The translations under genes and the position numbers were made by a program. The notes under the pieces are model-generated. The model was not told where the DNA came from. It searched no databases and worked only from the letters and a program-made list of their open reading frames with translations. From Clostridia bacterium (GTDB lineage Bacteria > Bacillota > Clostridia > Oscillospirales > CAG-272): a DNA stretch of 32,463 nucleotides. The stretch spans positions 1 to 32,463 of the forward strand of contig JAFULC010000033.1 in the NCBI GenBank assembly GCA_017483305.1. Reading direction: 5' to 3'. This document shows positions 1 through 7,091 of the stretch, in pieces; within the stretch, counting starts at the first letter, position 1; each line of letters opens with the position of its first letter.

Positions 1-94
1 AGCTCAATCGAATTCACCGCCAAACGACACAGTCGTTTTTACAAAGGTTCGATTCTCGCGCTATTTAATTTAAACACATCAAAAAGGACACCCC
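1..94. other. Upstream non-coding segment at the window edge
   Basis: This short AT-rich stretch precedes the first gene. It holds a 7-bp perfect inverted repeat (22-28 with 32-38, loop ACA) followed by TT, which could end a transcript from the left, and an AAAGGA ribosome binding site at 83-88. I see no convincing promoter for the acetyltransferase here. Confidence 0.5.
22..40 (+). terminator. Small possible terminator hairpin
   Basis: AAACGAC at 22-28 pairs with GTCGTTT at 32-38 around a 3-nt loop and is followed by two more T residues. The stem is short and the T run is weak. It would end transcription from a gene lying left of the window, so this is a tentative call. Confidence 0.4.
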
Positions 95-610
95 ATGAAT
101 ATTCAGACAAACCGACTTATAATCACCAAATTTAACATCGACATGGCAGAATCCGTGCACCTCGGATCACTTGACGACGACAACCGCCGCTTTGTGCCCG
201 ACGAGGTCTTTGAGACCGTCGAGGATGCCGCAGAAACGCTCGAATTTCTGATCGGTTGCTATTCCTCGGGCGAAGGACCGCAGGTATATCCCGTGTTGCT
301 TCGGGATCAAACCTATATCGGCTACGTTCAGGCTATCCCATTAGATAACGACGGTTGGGAGATCGGCTATCACATCAGCGGCGCATACACGGACCAGGGC
401 TACGCTACCGAAGCCGTATCGGCATTTTTGCCTGTAATTATGAAAAAGCTCGGCATAGGCTCGATCAAGGGCGTTTGCCTTGCCGAAAATATAGCGTCTG
501 TCAAGGTAATGGAGCGTTGCGGATTTGAAAAGCTCTACGAGGGTAAGGGAAGCTATCAAGGGCAGGAGAGAAACATCTGCAAATTCATATTCAGGCTCGA
601 AAGCGCTTGA
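95..610 (+). CDS. GNAT family N-acetyltransferase (RimJ/RimL-like)
   Basis: A 171-residue protein with the fold and length of single-domain GNAT enzymes, which move an acetyl group from acetyl-CoA to an amine on a protein terminus or small molecule. It opens with the typical strand 'TNRLIITKF' and carries the acetyl-CoA loop as DQGYATEA (about residues 114-121) after the 'WEIGYHI' strand. The C-terminal 'NIASVKVMERCGFEK' segment is the usual GNAT motif B region. An AAAGGA ribosome binding site at 83-88 supports the ATG at 95. The next gene starts more than 100 bases away behind its own promoter, so this is probably a single-gene unit. The substrate cannot be told from sequence. Confidence 0.88.
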   Translation: MNIQTNRLIITKFNIDMAESVHLGSLDDDNRRFVPDEVFETVEDAAETLEFLIGCYSSGEGPQVYPVLLRDQTYIGYVQAIPLDNDGWEIGYHISGAYTDQGYATEAVSAFLPVIMKKLGIGSIKGVCLAENIASVKVMERCGFEKLYEGKGSYQGQERNICKFIFRLESA

Positions 611-654
611 AAAAAGGCGATTGCTCCATAATAGCGAAATTTTTTGACTTCATA

Positions 655-683
655 TTGAATTATCCTCAAAAAAATGCTATATT
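655..683 (+). promoter_or_regulatory. SigA-type promoter of the branching enzyme gene
   Basis: TTGAAT at 655-660 and TATATT at 678-683 are separated by exactly 17 bp, with TG just before the -10 box (extended -10). Transcription would begin near 690. That rules out the upstream in-frame TTG at 688 and leaves ATG 727 as the start. Confidence 0.75.
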
Positions 684-726
684 ATAATTGATAACACATC
701 AAATAATCTCGAAAGGATCTCGAAAA

Positions 727-2715
727 ATGTCATATAAAATATTTGAGCACGATCCCGGTCTTTTACCGTATGAGAGCGACATAAATCTCAGAATGGAGAA
801 CTATGCGAAAAAGAAGCTTGAGCTCGTCGGCGAGGACGGCAAGCTTATCGATTTCGCAAACGGTCACGAATATTTCGGATTTCATAAAACCGCTGACGGT
901 TGGTTTTACAGAGAGTGGGCACCCGCCGCAAGCGAGGTATATCTCACGGGAGATATGGTCGATTGGCACTGGCTTGACCTCAAGCTTAACCCTATCGGAA
1001 ACGGAGTTTTTGAGATCTTTTTACCCGGTGTGGATGCACTGTGGAACGGATGTCACGTGCAGACAATAGTCCGAAACGGCGACCGCCTTCTGCAAAGAAT
1101 TCCGCTTTATATCCGCCGAGTAGAGCAGGATCCCCAGAACTACTCCTGGTGCGGCGTTATCGTGGACGAGCCCGAATACAAGTGGAAAAAGAAAGCATTT
1201 ACACCTAAAAAGAATCTCTATATCTATGAATGTCATATCGGTATGGCGCAGGAAAAAGAGGGGCTCGGCTCATACCGCGAGTTTTGCGACAATATACTTC
1301 CGCGCATCCGTGATCTTGGATACAACACCATACAGATCATGGCGATAATGGAGCACCCGTATTATGGGTCGTTCGGATATCAGGTGTCGTCCTTCTTTGC
1401 GGCGTCATCGAAGTACGGCACGCCCAATGAGCTCAAGGAGCTTATCGATACCGCGCACTCGATGGGCATCGCGGTATTGCTCGACGTGGTACACTCTCAC
1501 GCAGTCAAGAACACCGCCGAGGGAATAAACGAGTTCGACGGAACTACCTACCAGTTTTTCCACGACGGCGCAAGGGGAGACCACCCCGCGTGGGGAACCA
1601 AGCTCTTTAATTACAACAAAAACGAGGTCATCCATTTTCTGCTCTCCAACCTCAAGTTCTGGATGGACGAGTATCATTTCGACGGCTTCCGCTTCGACGG
1701 TGTGACTTCAATGATATATCACGATCACGGTCTCGGAGTTGCCTTCACGGACTACTCAAAGTATTTCTCACTCAACACCGACACCGAGGCGATCACCTAT
1801 CTTCAGCTTGCCAACGAGCTGATAAGAGAGGTCAACCCCAAGGCGATCACGATTGCCGAGGATATGTCTGCTATGCCCGGAATGTGTCTTCCTATAAGTG
1901 AAGGCGGAATCGGTTTTGATTACCGACTTGCAATGGGCACGCCTGATATGTGGATAAGATTGCTCAAGAGCTGTCCCGACGAATACTGGGATATGTGGCA
2001 GATCTGGGGCGAGCTTACGGGCAGACGACCCGCAGAAAAATATATAGGATACGCCGAATCTCACGATCAGGCGCTCGTTGGAGATAAAACTATAATGTTC
2101 CGTCTGTGTGACAGCAAGATGTACACCGATATGTCGAAGGACTCGCAGGATCCTATTATCGCAAGGGGAATTGCACTTCACAAGATGATACGAATGATCA
2201 CGATGTCTCTCGGTGGCGAGGGCTATCTCAACTTTATGGGAAACGAGTTCGGTCATCCCGAATGGATCGATTTTCCGCGTGAGGGCAACGGTTGGAGCTA
2301 TTTCTACTGCCGCCGTCAGTGGCATCTTACCGATGATAAATCACTAAAATATCACTATCTGCAGGATTTCGACAAGGCAATGGTCTCGCTGACCAAGGAT
2401 AACAAAATATTCGCCAAAGCGCCCAAGTGTCTGTTCATTGACAACGAGAAAAAGGTGATCGTTTACGAGCGCGCAGGACTTATCTTTGCTCTCAACTTCC
2501 ACCCGACCAACAGCTACGAGGGATACTGGCTTACCGTATCGGGAAAGGGAAAATATAAGGTGGTTATGTCCTCTGACGACAGCACATTTGGCGGATACGA
2601 CCGAATATCCAAGGACTACGTTTATACCGCGGAAAAGCATGCCGATAAAAAGTATAAGTTCCAAATATATCTGCCTCATCGCAGCGGATTGTGCATGAAG
2701 AAGGTAAAGGAATGA
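727..2715 (+). CDS. glgB: 1,4-alpha-glucan (glycogen) branching enzyme, eukaryotic-type GH13
   Basis: This 662-residue enzyme would cut an alpha-1,4 glucan chain and rejoin it through an alpha-1,6 bond, branching cytoplasmic glycogen. An N-terminal CBM48-like region (about 40-140) precedes the GH13 barrel. Visible motifs are DVVHSHA (253-259), FRFDGV (321-326, nucleophile D324), the acid/base in TIAEDM (E378) and ESHDQ (444-448, D447). Long stretches such as 'YAESHDQALVGDK' and 'FMGNEFGHPEW' match, from memory, animal and fungal branching enzyme (GBE1) much better than Escherichia coli GlgB. The start is ATG 727, with AAAGG near 713-717 and a promoter whose start site lies beyond the longer TTG option at 688. 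Its stop overlaps the next gene (ATGA). No other glycogen gene is nearby. Confidence 0.93.
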   Translation: MSYKIFEHDPGLLPYESDINLRMENYAKKKLELVGEDGKLIDFANGHEYFGFHKTADGWFYREWAPAASEVYLTGDMVDWHWLDLKLNPIGNGVFEIFLPGVDALWNGCHVQTIVRNGDRLLQRIPLYIRRVEQDPQNYSWCGVIVDEPEYKWKKKAFTPKKNLYIYECHIGMAQEKEGLGSYREFCDNILPRIRDLGYNTIQIMAIMEHPYYGSFGYQVSSFFAASSKYGTPNELKELIDTAHSMGIAVLLDVVHSHAVKNTAEGINEFDGTTYQFFHDGARGDHPAWGTKLFNYNKNEVIHFLLSNLKFWMDEYHFDGFRFDGVTSMIYHDHGLGVAFTDYSKYFSLNTDTEAITYLQLANELIREVNPKAITIAEDMSAMPGMCLPISEGGIGFDYRLAMGTPDMWIRLLKSCPDEYWDMWQIWGELTGRRPAEKYIGYAESHDQALVGDKTIMFRLCDSKMYTDMSKDSQDPIIARGIALHKMIRMITMSLGGEGYLNFMGNEFGHPEWIDFPREGNGWSYFYCRRQWHLTDDKSLKYHYLQDFDKAMVSLTKDNKIFAKAPKCLFIDNEKKVIVYERAGLIFALNFHPTNSYEGYWLTVSGKGKYKVVMSSDDSTFGGYDRISKDYVYTAEKHADKKYKFQIYLPHRSGLCMKKVKE

Positions 2716-3428
2716 AACCAATGAAAATTACAACGATATTGTTCGATCTCGACGGTACACTCTTGCCAATGGATCAGGACATATTTATAGGAGCGTATTT
2801 CGGTGGGCTCGCAAAGAAGCTCGTGCCCCACGGATACGATAAAGAAAAGCTTTTCGGTGCGATCTGGTCGGGAACGAGCGCGATGGTGAAAAACACCGGA
2901 GACAAGGTCAACGAGGAGGCGTTCTGGGAGGAGTTTTGCAGAATATTCGGAGAAAAAGCGAGAGCTGATATTGATCTTTTCGAAGAATTCTATGCAAACG
3001 ATTTCTGCAAGGTCAAGGACGCTTGCGGCTACGATCCCAAGGCGGCAGATGCTATAAGAGCGATCAAGGCTCTCGGCTTCCGCGTAGCCCTCGCAACAAA
3101 TCCTCTCTTTCCTTCAACCGCAACCGAGCAGAGAATATCCTGGACAGGACTCAGCCACACCGACTTCGAGTATTTCACGACCTATGAAAACTCGCACTTC
3201 TGTAAGCCAAACCCCGATTATTACAGAGAGGTCATGGGAAAGCTCGGAGTTTGTGCCGAGGAATGCCTTATGGTCGGAAACGACGTCAGTGAGGATATGA
3301 TCGCAGAGACTCTCGGATCAAAGGTCTTCCTGCTCACCGACTGCCTTATAAATAAAGATAATAAGGACATATCCGCATATCCTCAGGGAAGCTTCGATGA
3401 GCTTCTCGCTTACGTAAAGCAACTGTAA
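2712..3428 (+). CDS. HAD superfamily hydrolase (phosphatase)
   Basis: A 238-residue haloacid dehalogenase-fold protein, probably a phosphatase of a small phosphorylated metabolite. Motif I is FDLDGT (11-16, nucleophile D12 and acid/base D14). Motif II lies in 'ALATNPLF', motif III is the lysine of 'CKPNPDYY', and motif IV is GNDVSEDM. An inserted helical cap lies between motifs I and II (type C1). The ATG at 2712 overlaps the branching enzyme stop as ATGA, with GAAGAAGG just upstream, which suggests translational coupling; ATG 2721 is an alternative start. The coupling hints at a sugar-phosphate or glycogen-related substrate, but this is inference only. Confidence 0.9.
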   Translation: MKPMKITTILFDLDGTLLPMDQDIFIGAYFGGLAKKLVPHGYDKEKLFGAIWSGTSAMVKNTGDKVNEEAFWEEFCRIFGEKARADIDLFEEFYANDFCKVKDACGYDPKAADAIRAIKALGFRVALATNPLFPSTATEQRISWTGLSHTDFEYFTTYENSHFCKPNPDYYREVMGKLGVCAEECLMVGNDVSEDMIAETLGSKVFLLTDCLINKDNKDISAYPQGSFDELLAYVKQL

Positions 3429-3450
3429 TATTAATCACTTGGAGAATACT

Positions 3451-3993
3451 ATGAAAAGAGACACTATAAAAAAAGCAATAAACTGGTTTGGGATTCTGAT
3501 CGCGGCCCACGTAGGCGGAATGATAATTTACGAGCTGTTTTTGTCAAACTCTCTCAGCTCGATCGTAGAGGATGAGCCGAACACCGTAAGCTTATCAATT
3601 TTTATATTTAACATCGCGTTCCAGATCTTCTTCTCGGCACTTTTCGTCAATCTTGAAACCACATTTGTCGAATACCGCCGTAAAATGAGAGAAGCTCTCA
3701 GAGAAAGCAGCTTTTCTACGGTCGAATATTTCAAGCAAAGACATCTCAATGAAGATTTAATAAAGCTCGCAATTTTCACCGTATTCCAGATTCCGTTTGT
3801 AATATTCTACGGTTCATTTAAGCTTTCACTGTTTGCTATGACAGGACTTGAAAGGTTTTACATCATGGATGCGGGCGCGTACGTAATGACAGGCTCTGCG
3901 ATCCTCGGATTTTTGCTGAACACTCTGCTCTTTGGTATCATATATTTATCGGTAAGACTTGCCTCGTTGGCGTTACTTAAAAAGAGAATATAA
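3451..3993 (+). CDS. Uncharacterised small integral membrane protein
   Basis: I do not recognise this 180-residue protein. It has four hydrophobic segments (about residues 12-30, 43-66, 100-125 and 142-175) and a basic N-terminus (KRDTIKK). A charged cytoplasmic-looking loop with many Arg and Glu ('VEYRRKMREALRESS') lies between the second and third segments. No catalytic motif is visible. The in-frame TTG at 3439 is part of the ribosome binding site (TTGGAGA at 3439-3445), so ATG 3451 is preferred. It lies 22 bases after the HAD gene and 19 bases before bioY, so it is probably in the same transcript. Confidence 0.7.
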   Translation: MKRDTIKKAINWFGILIAAHVGGMIIYELFLSNSLSSIVEDEPNTVSLSIFIFNIAFQIFFSALFVNLETTFVEYRRKMREALRESSFSTVEYFKQRHLNEDLIKLAIFTVFQIPFVIFYGSFKLSLFAMTGLERFYIMDAGAYVMTGSAILGFLLNTLLFGIIYLSVRLASLALLKKRI

Positions 3994-4012
3994 ATAATCC
4001 AAAGCGTTCAGT

Positions 4013-4570
4013 ATGAAAGAAAAGACAAACAAATCCGGGAAAAAAATATATGATCTGTGCACAGTTGCAATCGCGGCATCATTTATCACGGTCTGTGCTT
4101 GGATAAGCATACCTTTTCCAATATCAATAACAATGCAAACCTTCGCAATCTGCGCTGTATGCGGTATTTTGGGTCTTAAGCGGGGATTCCTGTCGGTTTT
4201 GGTGTACTTTTGCCTTGGTCTTGTCGGGCTACCCGTGTTTTCGGGATTCAGAGGCGGAATAAGTGCGCTAGCCGACCCATCAGGTGGATACTTACTCGGC
4301 TTTTTACTCCTCGCACTGACGGTTGGTGTTGCATCCGAACTATTTAGTAAAAAAACAATTGTTTTGGCGTGCTCAATGGGCGTGGGAATGTTGCTCTGTT
4401 ATTCGTGCGGCAGCTTGTGGTATTATTTTCTCTATGCAAGGGAAGCGACCTTTATGGTGGTCATTTCTACCTCCGTTCTTCCGTTTGTAATCCCCGATAT
4501 ACTTAAAATCATCCTTGCATCAATCATTGTAAAATATGCAAATAAAAGCACGTGGGCAAAACGCCTTTAA
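4013..4570 (+). CDS. bioY: Biotin ECF transporter substrate-binding component BioY
   Basis: A 185-residue membrane protein of the BioY family, the S component that binds biotin and works with a shared energy-coupling module (EcfA, EcfA', EcfT) in the cytoplasmic membrane. The family pattern is clear: 'PFPISITMQTFAICAVCGILG', a 'GLVGLPVFSGFRGG' loop that contributes to biotin binding, and 'DPSGGYLLGFL' before the later helices. About six hydrophobic segments are seen. The ATG at 4013 has only a weak ribosome binding site (AAAGCG), and translation may be coupled to the gene before it. No ATPase or EcfT gene lies here, as expected for group II ECF systems. A perfect hairpin follows directly. Confidence 0.9.
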   Translation: MKEKTNKSGKKIYDLCTVAIAASFITVCAWISIPFPISITMQTFAICAVCGILGLKRGFLSVLVYFCLGLVGLPVFSGFRGGISALADPSGGYLLGFLLLALTVGVASELFSKKTIVLACSMGVGMLLCYSCGSLWYYFLYAREATFMVVISTSVLPFVIPDILKIILASIIVKYANKSTWAKRL

Positions 4571-4577
4571 CAAAGCA

Positions 4578-4613
4578 AAACGGAGCTGATCCGATTCGGA
4601 TCAGCTCCGTTTT
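4578..4613. terminator. Bidirectional intrinsic terminator between bioY and the acyl-CoA ligase gene
   Basis: A perfect 14-bp inverted repeat (CGGAGCTGATCCGA at 4581-4594 with its complement at 4596-4609) has A residues on the left and T residues on the right. It can therefore end transcripts on both strands. It lies between two convergent genes. Confidence 0.9.
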
Positions 4614-4632
4614 ATCGTTTGATCTGACAAGC

Positions 4633-6351
4633 TTATTTGACAAGCTGTCTCTTGATCTTCTTTGTTGTGGTTTTTTCAAACTCGGTCTTTCTTACCTCAA
4701 CAGCCTTGATCTGCTTGTAGGAGGGAAGTCTCTTGTTTGTGGCGTTGATCGCCTTTCTGATCGCTTCCTTTACGGTAGCATCGTCAACGTCCTTGGGGAA
4801 CTTGGAATAATCGGGGTAGACTACCGCGGTAAGAACAACCTCGTCGCTATCGGCGCTCTTTCTGCCGATTACGCAGACCTCGCTGATCGTATCGATCGTG
4901 TCGAGATATTCCTCGATCTCCTCGGGGAATACGTTTTTGCCGTTTTCAAGCACGATAACGAATTTGATTCGTCCTGTAAGGTAGAGATACTGATCGTCGT
5001 CGAGGTAACCAACGTCGCCTGTACGGAACCATCCGTCGTTGGTGAATACATCGGCGTTAGCCTCGGGATTGTTGTAGTAGCCGAGCATAACGTTGTCGCC
5101 CTTTACCTGAACCTCACCCATAGGATAGCCCTCGGGGGTCTCCTCACCGTTAGGATCAATACGGATCTTACAGGAGGGAACTGTGGGACCGATCGCGCCA
5201 AGCTTTCTCGCATAGTAAGGAGTAACAGAAACGAGGGGCGAGCATTCGGTGATACCGAAGCCCTCGAATACGGAAATTCCAAACTCCTCAAAGGCAACGA
5301 TAAGATCGGGATTAAGCTTTGCGCCGCCGCAGATGATATGGTCAAGTCTGCCGCCAAATGCATCGAGAACCGACTTGAAAAGCGTCTTTCTCATATCGAT
5401 TCCGACCTTCATCAAGCCACGGGATACGCCAAGTGCGGTCTTAAGCATCTTGGCCTTGCCGGTACGCTCAGCCTCGGACCAGATCCTCTTATACATAGTA
5501 TTGAGGAACATAGGAACGAGCACGAGACCTGTAGGCTTGAAGAGCGCAAAGTTCTTCATAACGTGGCGCAAGGAATCGTTGATACAAATAGTCATACCGT
5601 AGCAGAGACCTGCAAGCAGGCACATAAGCTCGTAGGTATGGTGAACGGGAAGCACCGAAACAAGAACGTCGTCTGGGGTGAAGCAGACCGACTGAATTGC
5701 CGATCTGACTGCCGCAAAAATATTCTTCTGGCAAAGCATAACACACTTACTCGTGCCCGTTGTTCCCGAGGTGAAGAGCATCTCGCACATAACGTCTGTG
5801 TTCTGTACCTTATTTACAACGTATCCGTTCGCAAGATTTTCCTCTCCAAGCTTTACAAACTCGCCAAAGGGAATTATCTTATCAGAAGCAGCCTCGTCAG
5901 AAAACATAGGGATGAAGAGCTTGAGCGAGGGATGGGATTCCATTGCTCCCGCAAGCTTTTCGTTGAAGTTTTTGGAATAAACGATAGCCTCTGCCTCAAC
6001 CATCTCAAGAAATCTTTCAATCTCGGCGATGGCAAGCTCCTTGTCCATAGGGATTATAACAACACCCGAAGCAAGCGCGCCGATGTAGGTGCAGAGCCAC
6101 TGAGGAGAAGTATCACCGATAACGGCAACGCGCTTACCGACAAGACCGAGCTTATCGAAAGCCGCAGCAGCCTTGCAAATGTTTTCGTAAACCTGAATAT
6201 ACGACATCTCGAGAAGGGAGCCGTTTTCAAAGTACTTAAAGCAAACTCTGTCACCGTGAGATTTTATATAGTGCAATTCGTCATTGACGTCCCACACCAA
6301 CGGAACCTCACGCTCCATCTTTTTTCTGTTAGGAATTTTTACGTTACTCAT
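4633..6351 (-). CDS. AMP-dependent acyl-CoA synthetase (long-chain fatty acid-CoA ligase type)
   Basis: A 572-residue ANL-superfamily enzyme. These activate a carboxylic acid as acyl-AMP and then pass it to CoA or another thiol. Visible motifs are the P-loop FTSGTTGTSK (193-202), the adenine-binding GFGITE (364-369), the ribose-binding TGDVG (444-448), the hinge near 'TGRIKFVIVLENGKNV', and a C-terminal lysine in 'TTTKKIKR' that could be the adenylation lysine. Length and 'GKNVFPEEIE' fit FadD-type ligases. GGAAGGA precedes the ATG at a good distance. It lies 29 bases after the MarR gene on the same strand, so one transcript and MarR control are likely. The acyl substrate is not determinable. 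Confidence 0.88.
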   Translation of the reverse strand: MSNVKIPNRKKMEREVPLVWDVNDELHYIKSHGDRVCFKYFENGSLLEMSYIQVYENICKAAAAFDKLGLVGKRVAVIGDTSPQWLCTYIGALASGVVIIPMDKELAIAEIERFLEMVEAEAIVYSKNFNEKLAGAMESHPSLKLFIPMFSDEAASDKIIPFGEFVKLGEENLANGYVVNKVQNTDVMCEMLFTSGTTGTSKCVMLCQKNIFAAVRSAIQSVCFTPDDVLVSVLPVHHTYELMCLLAGLCYGMTICINDSLRHVMKNFALFKPTGLVLVPMFLNTMYKRIWSEAERTGKAKMLKTALGVSRGLMKVGIDMRKTLFKSVLDAFGGRLDHIICGGAKLNPDLIVAFEEFGISVFEGFGITECSPLVSVTPYYARKLGAIGPTVPSCKIRIDPNGEETPEGYPMGEVQVKGDNVMLGYYNNPEANADVFTNDGWFRTGDVGYLDDDQYLYLTGRIKFVIVLENGKNVFPEEIEEYLDTIDTISEVCVIGRKSADSDEVVLTAVVYPDYSKFPKDVDDATVKEAIRKAINATNKRLPSYKQIKAVEVRKTEFEKTTTKKIKRQLVK

Positions 6352-6380
6352 ATCAATATTGTTCCTTCCATAGTCAATTA

Positions 6381-6824
6381 TTATTCTTCAATCTGATTTT
6401 CGATCATACCGTTAATAGCAACGACGGTCTTCAAGAAGCTTTCGGTCTCATATTTACCCAGCTGTCCGCCAAGCTCTGAAAAATACTCCGAAAGAGCATT
6501 TTTTACATCAAGGATTACTCCTTCGCCCTTTTCGGTGAGTATGTACTTGTTGCGATATTTGCGTCCGTCGTTGAATTTTTCGTTGATGCAGATAAATCCG
6601 CCCTTGATAAGATCCGTAGTCGTGCGCGAAACGAATGCTTTATCTACGTTACAAGCCTTGGATATCTCCGTAGACGTAAGACCGTCGGGCGTGATATCGA
6701 TGTGAAGCATGCAGCTGAAATGTGCATTTTTCAGACCGAACTGAGCAGTCTTGTCTCGCTTTATTTTAGTTATCTGCTTGCAAATGTTCTCAAGACAGAT
6801 AGCAATTTCTGAAAAGCTTTCCAT
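6381..6824 (-). CDS. MarR family transcriptional regulator
   Basis: A 147-residue winged-helix regulator. The HTH is in 'LTSTEISKACNVDKAFVSRTTTDLIKGGFI' (quoted in parts: LTSTEISKACNV, then DKAFVSRTTTDLI), followed by the wing with 'DGRKYRNKYILTEKG'. MarR proteins bind as dimers to inverted repeats and often lose DNA affinity when they bind a lipid or phenolic ligand. The start is ATG 6824 with GGAG at the right distance. An in-frame ATG 12 nt upstream and a longer open frame also exist, but a 147-residue product fits the family. It lies directly upstream of the acyl-CoA ligase, so a fatty-acid-related signal is plausible. Its 5' leader holds an unusual double-hairpin element. Confidence 0.88.
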   Translation of the reverse strand: MESFSEIAICLENICKQITKIKRDKTAQFGLKNAHFSCMLHIDITPDGLTSTEISKACNVDKAFVSRTTTDLIKGGFICINEKFNDGRKYRNKYILTEKGEGVILDVKNALSEYFSELGGQLGKYETESFLKTVVAINGMIENQIEE

Positions 6825-6890
6825 ATCAATCTCCATTCCGCCGCACGCGGCGGCACTGATAATCAATGAATTTGCCGCGAAGGCAAAATT
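6824..6890 (-). repeat. Double-hairpin leader element carrying ribosome binding site and start codon (copy 1)
   Basis: Read on the minus strand, the leader has a first hairpin (TTTGCC and GGCAAA, plus-strand 6871-6876 and 6882-6887). A second perfect 7-bp GC hairpin follows (plus 838-844 and 847-853 of the 6000s). Then comes CGGCGGAATGGAGATT (plus 6828-6843), three bases and the ATG. The second hairpin and the 16-mer recur at 22486-22516 before an unrelated gene, in the same register to the start codon. Confidence 0.65.
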
Positions 6891-6938
6891 ATCGCGTGAA
6901 AAAGCACAAAAAACGACGTTTTTCCACGCTACAATTTG

Positions 6939-6967
6939 AGTATACATTAATTTGAAGATTTTGTCAA
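6939..6967 (-). promoter_or_regulatory. SigA-type promoter of the MarR-ligase operon
   Basis: On the minus strand a consensus TTGACA (complement of 6962-6967) is followed after 17 bp by TATACT (complement of 6939-6944). The transcript would have a leader of about 105 nt containing the hairpin element. No clear palindromic MarR operator was identified with confidence. Confidence 0.82.
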
Positions 6968-7020
6968 CAAAACAACTTTTCTTTAACACTTTATTTACAA
7001 ACTTATTCCAATTAATCTTA

Positions 7021-7049
7021 TTGACAATTATGGATTAATATGCTATACT
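7021..7049 (+). promoter_or_regulatory. SigA-type promoter of the Gfo/Idh/MocA gene
   Basis: TTGACA at 7021-7026 and TATACT at 7044-7049 are separated by 17 bp. This near-consensus promoter lies 42 bases before the start codon, and the MarR promoter is divergent 54 bases to the left. Confidence 0.85.
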
Positions 7050-7091
7050 GTGGTTTCAAAGATCTAAATGATTTTGGAAGGAATAAAATCT

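Noticed and set aside
46-60. A tRNA T-arm-like GGTTCGATTC near the left edge
   Set aside because: The flanking bases (ACAAAG and TCGCG) do not form the 5-bp T stem, there is no acceptor stem or CCA, and the rest of a tRNA cannot be folded from the sequence present.
688-726. Longer N-terminus of the branching enzyme from TTG 688
   Set aside because: It would start at or before the predicted transcription start near 690, it has no ribosome binding site, and the added residues do not resemble the family.
4552-6396. A 614-codon open frame antisense to the acyl-CoA ligase gene
   Set aside because: Its translation is low in family-like motifs, while the minus strand encodes all acyl-CoA ligase motifs. 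It is a codon-bias shadow.
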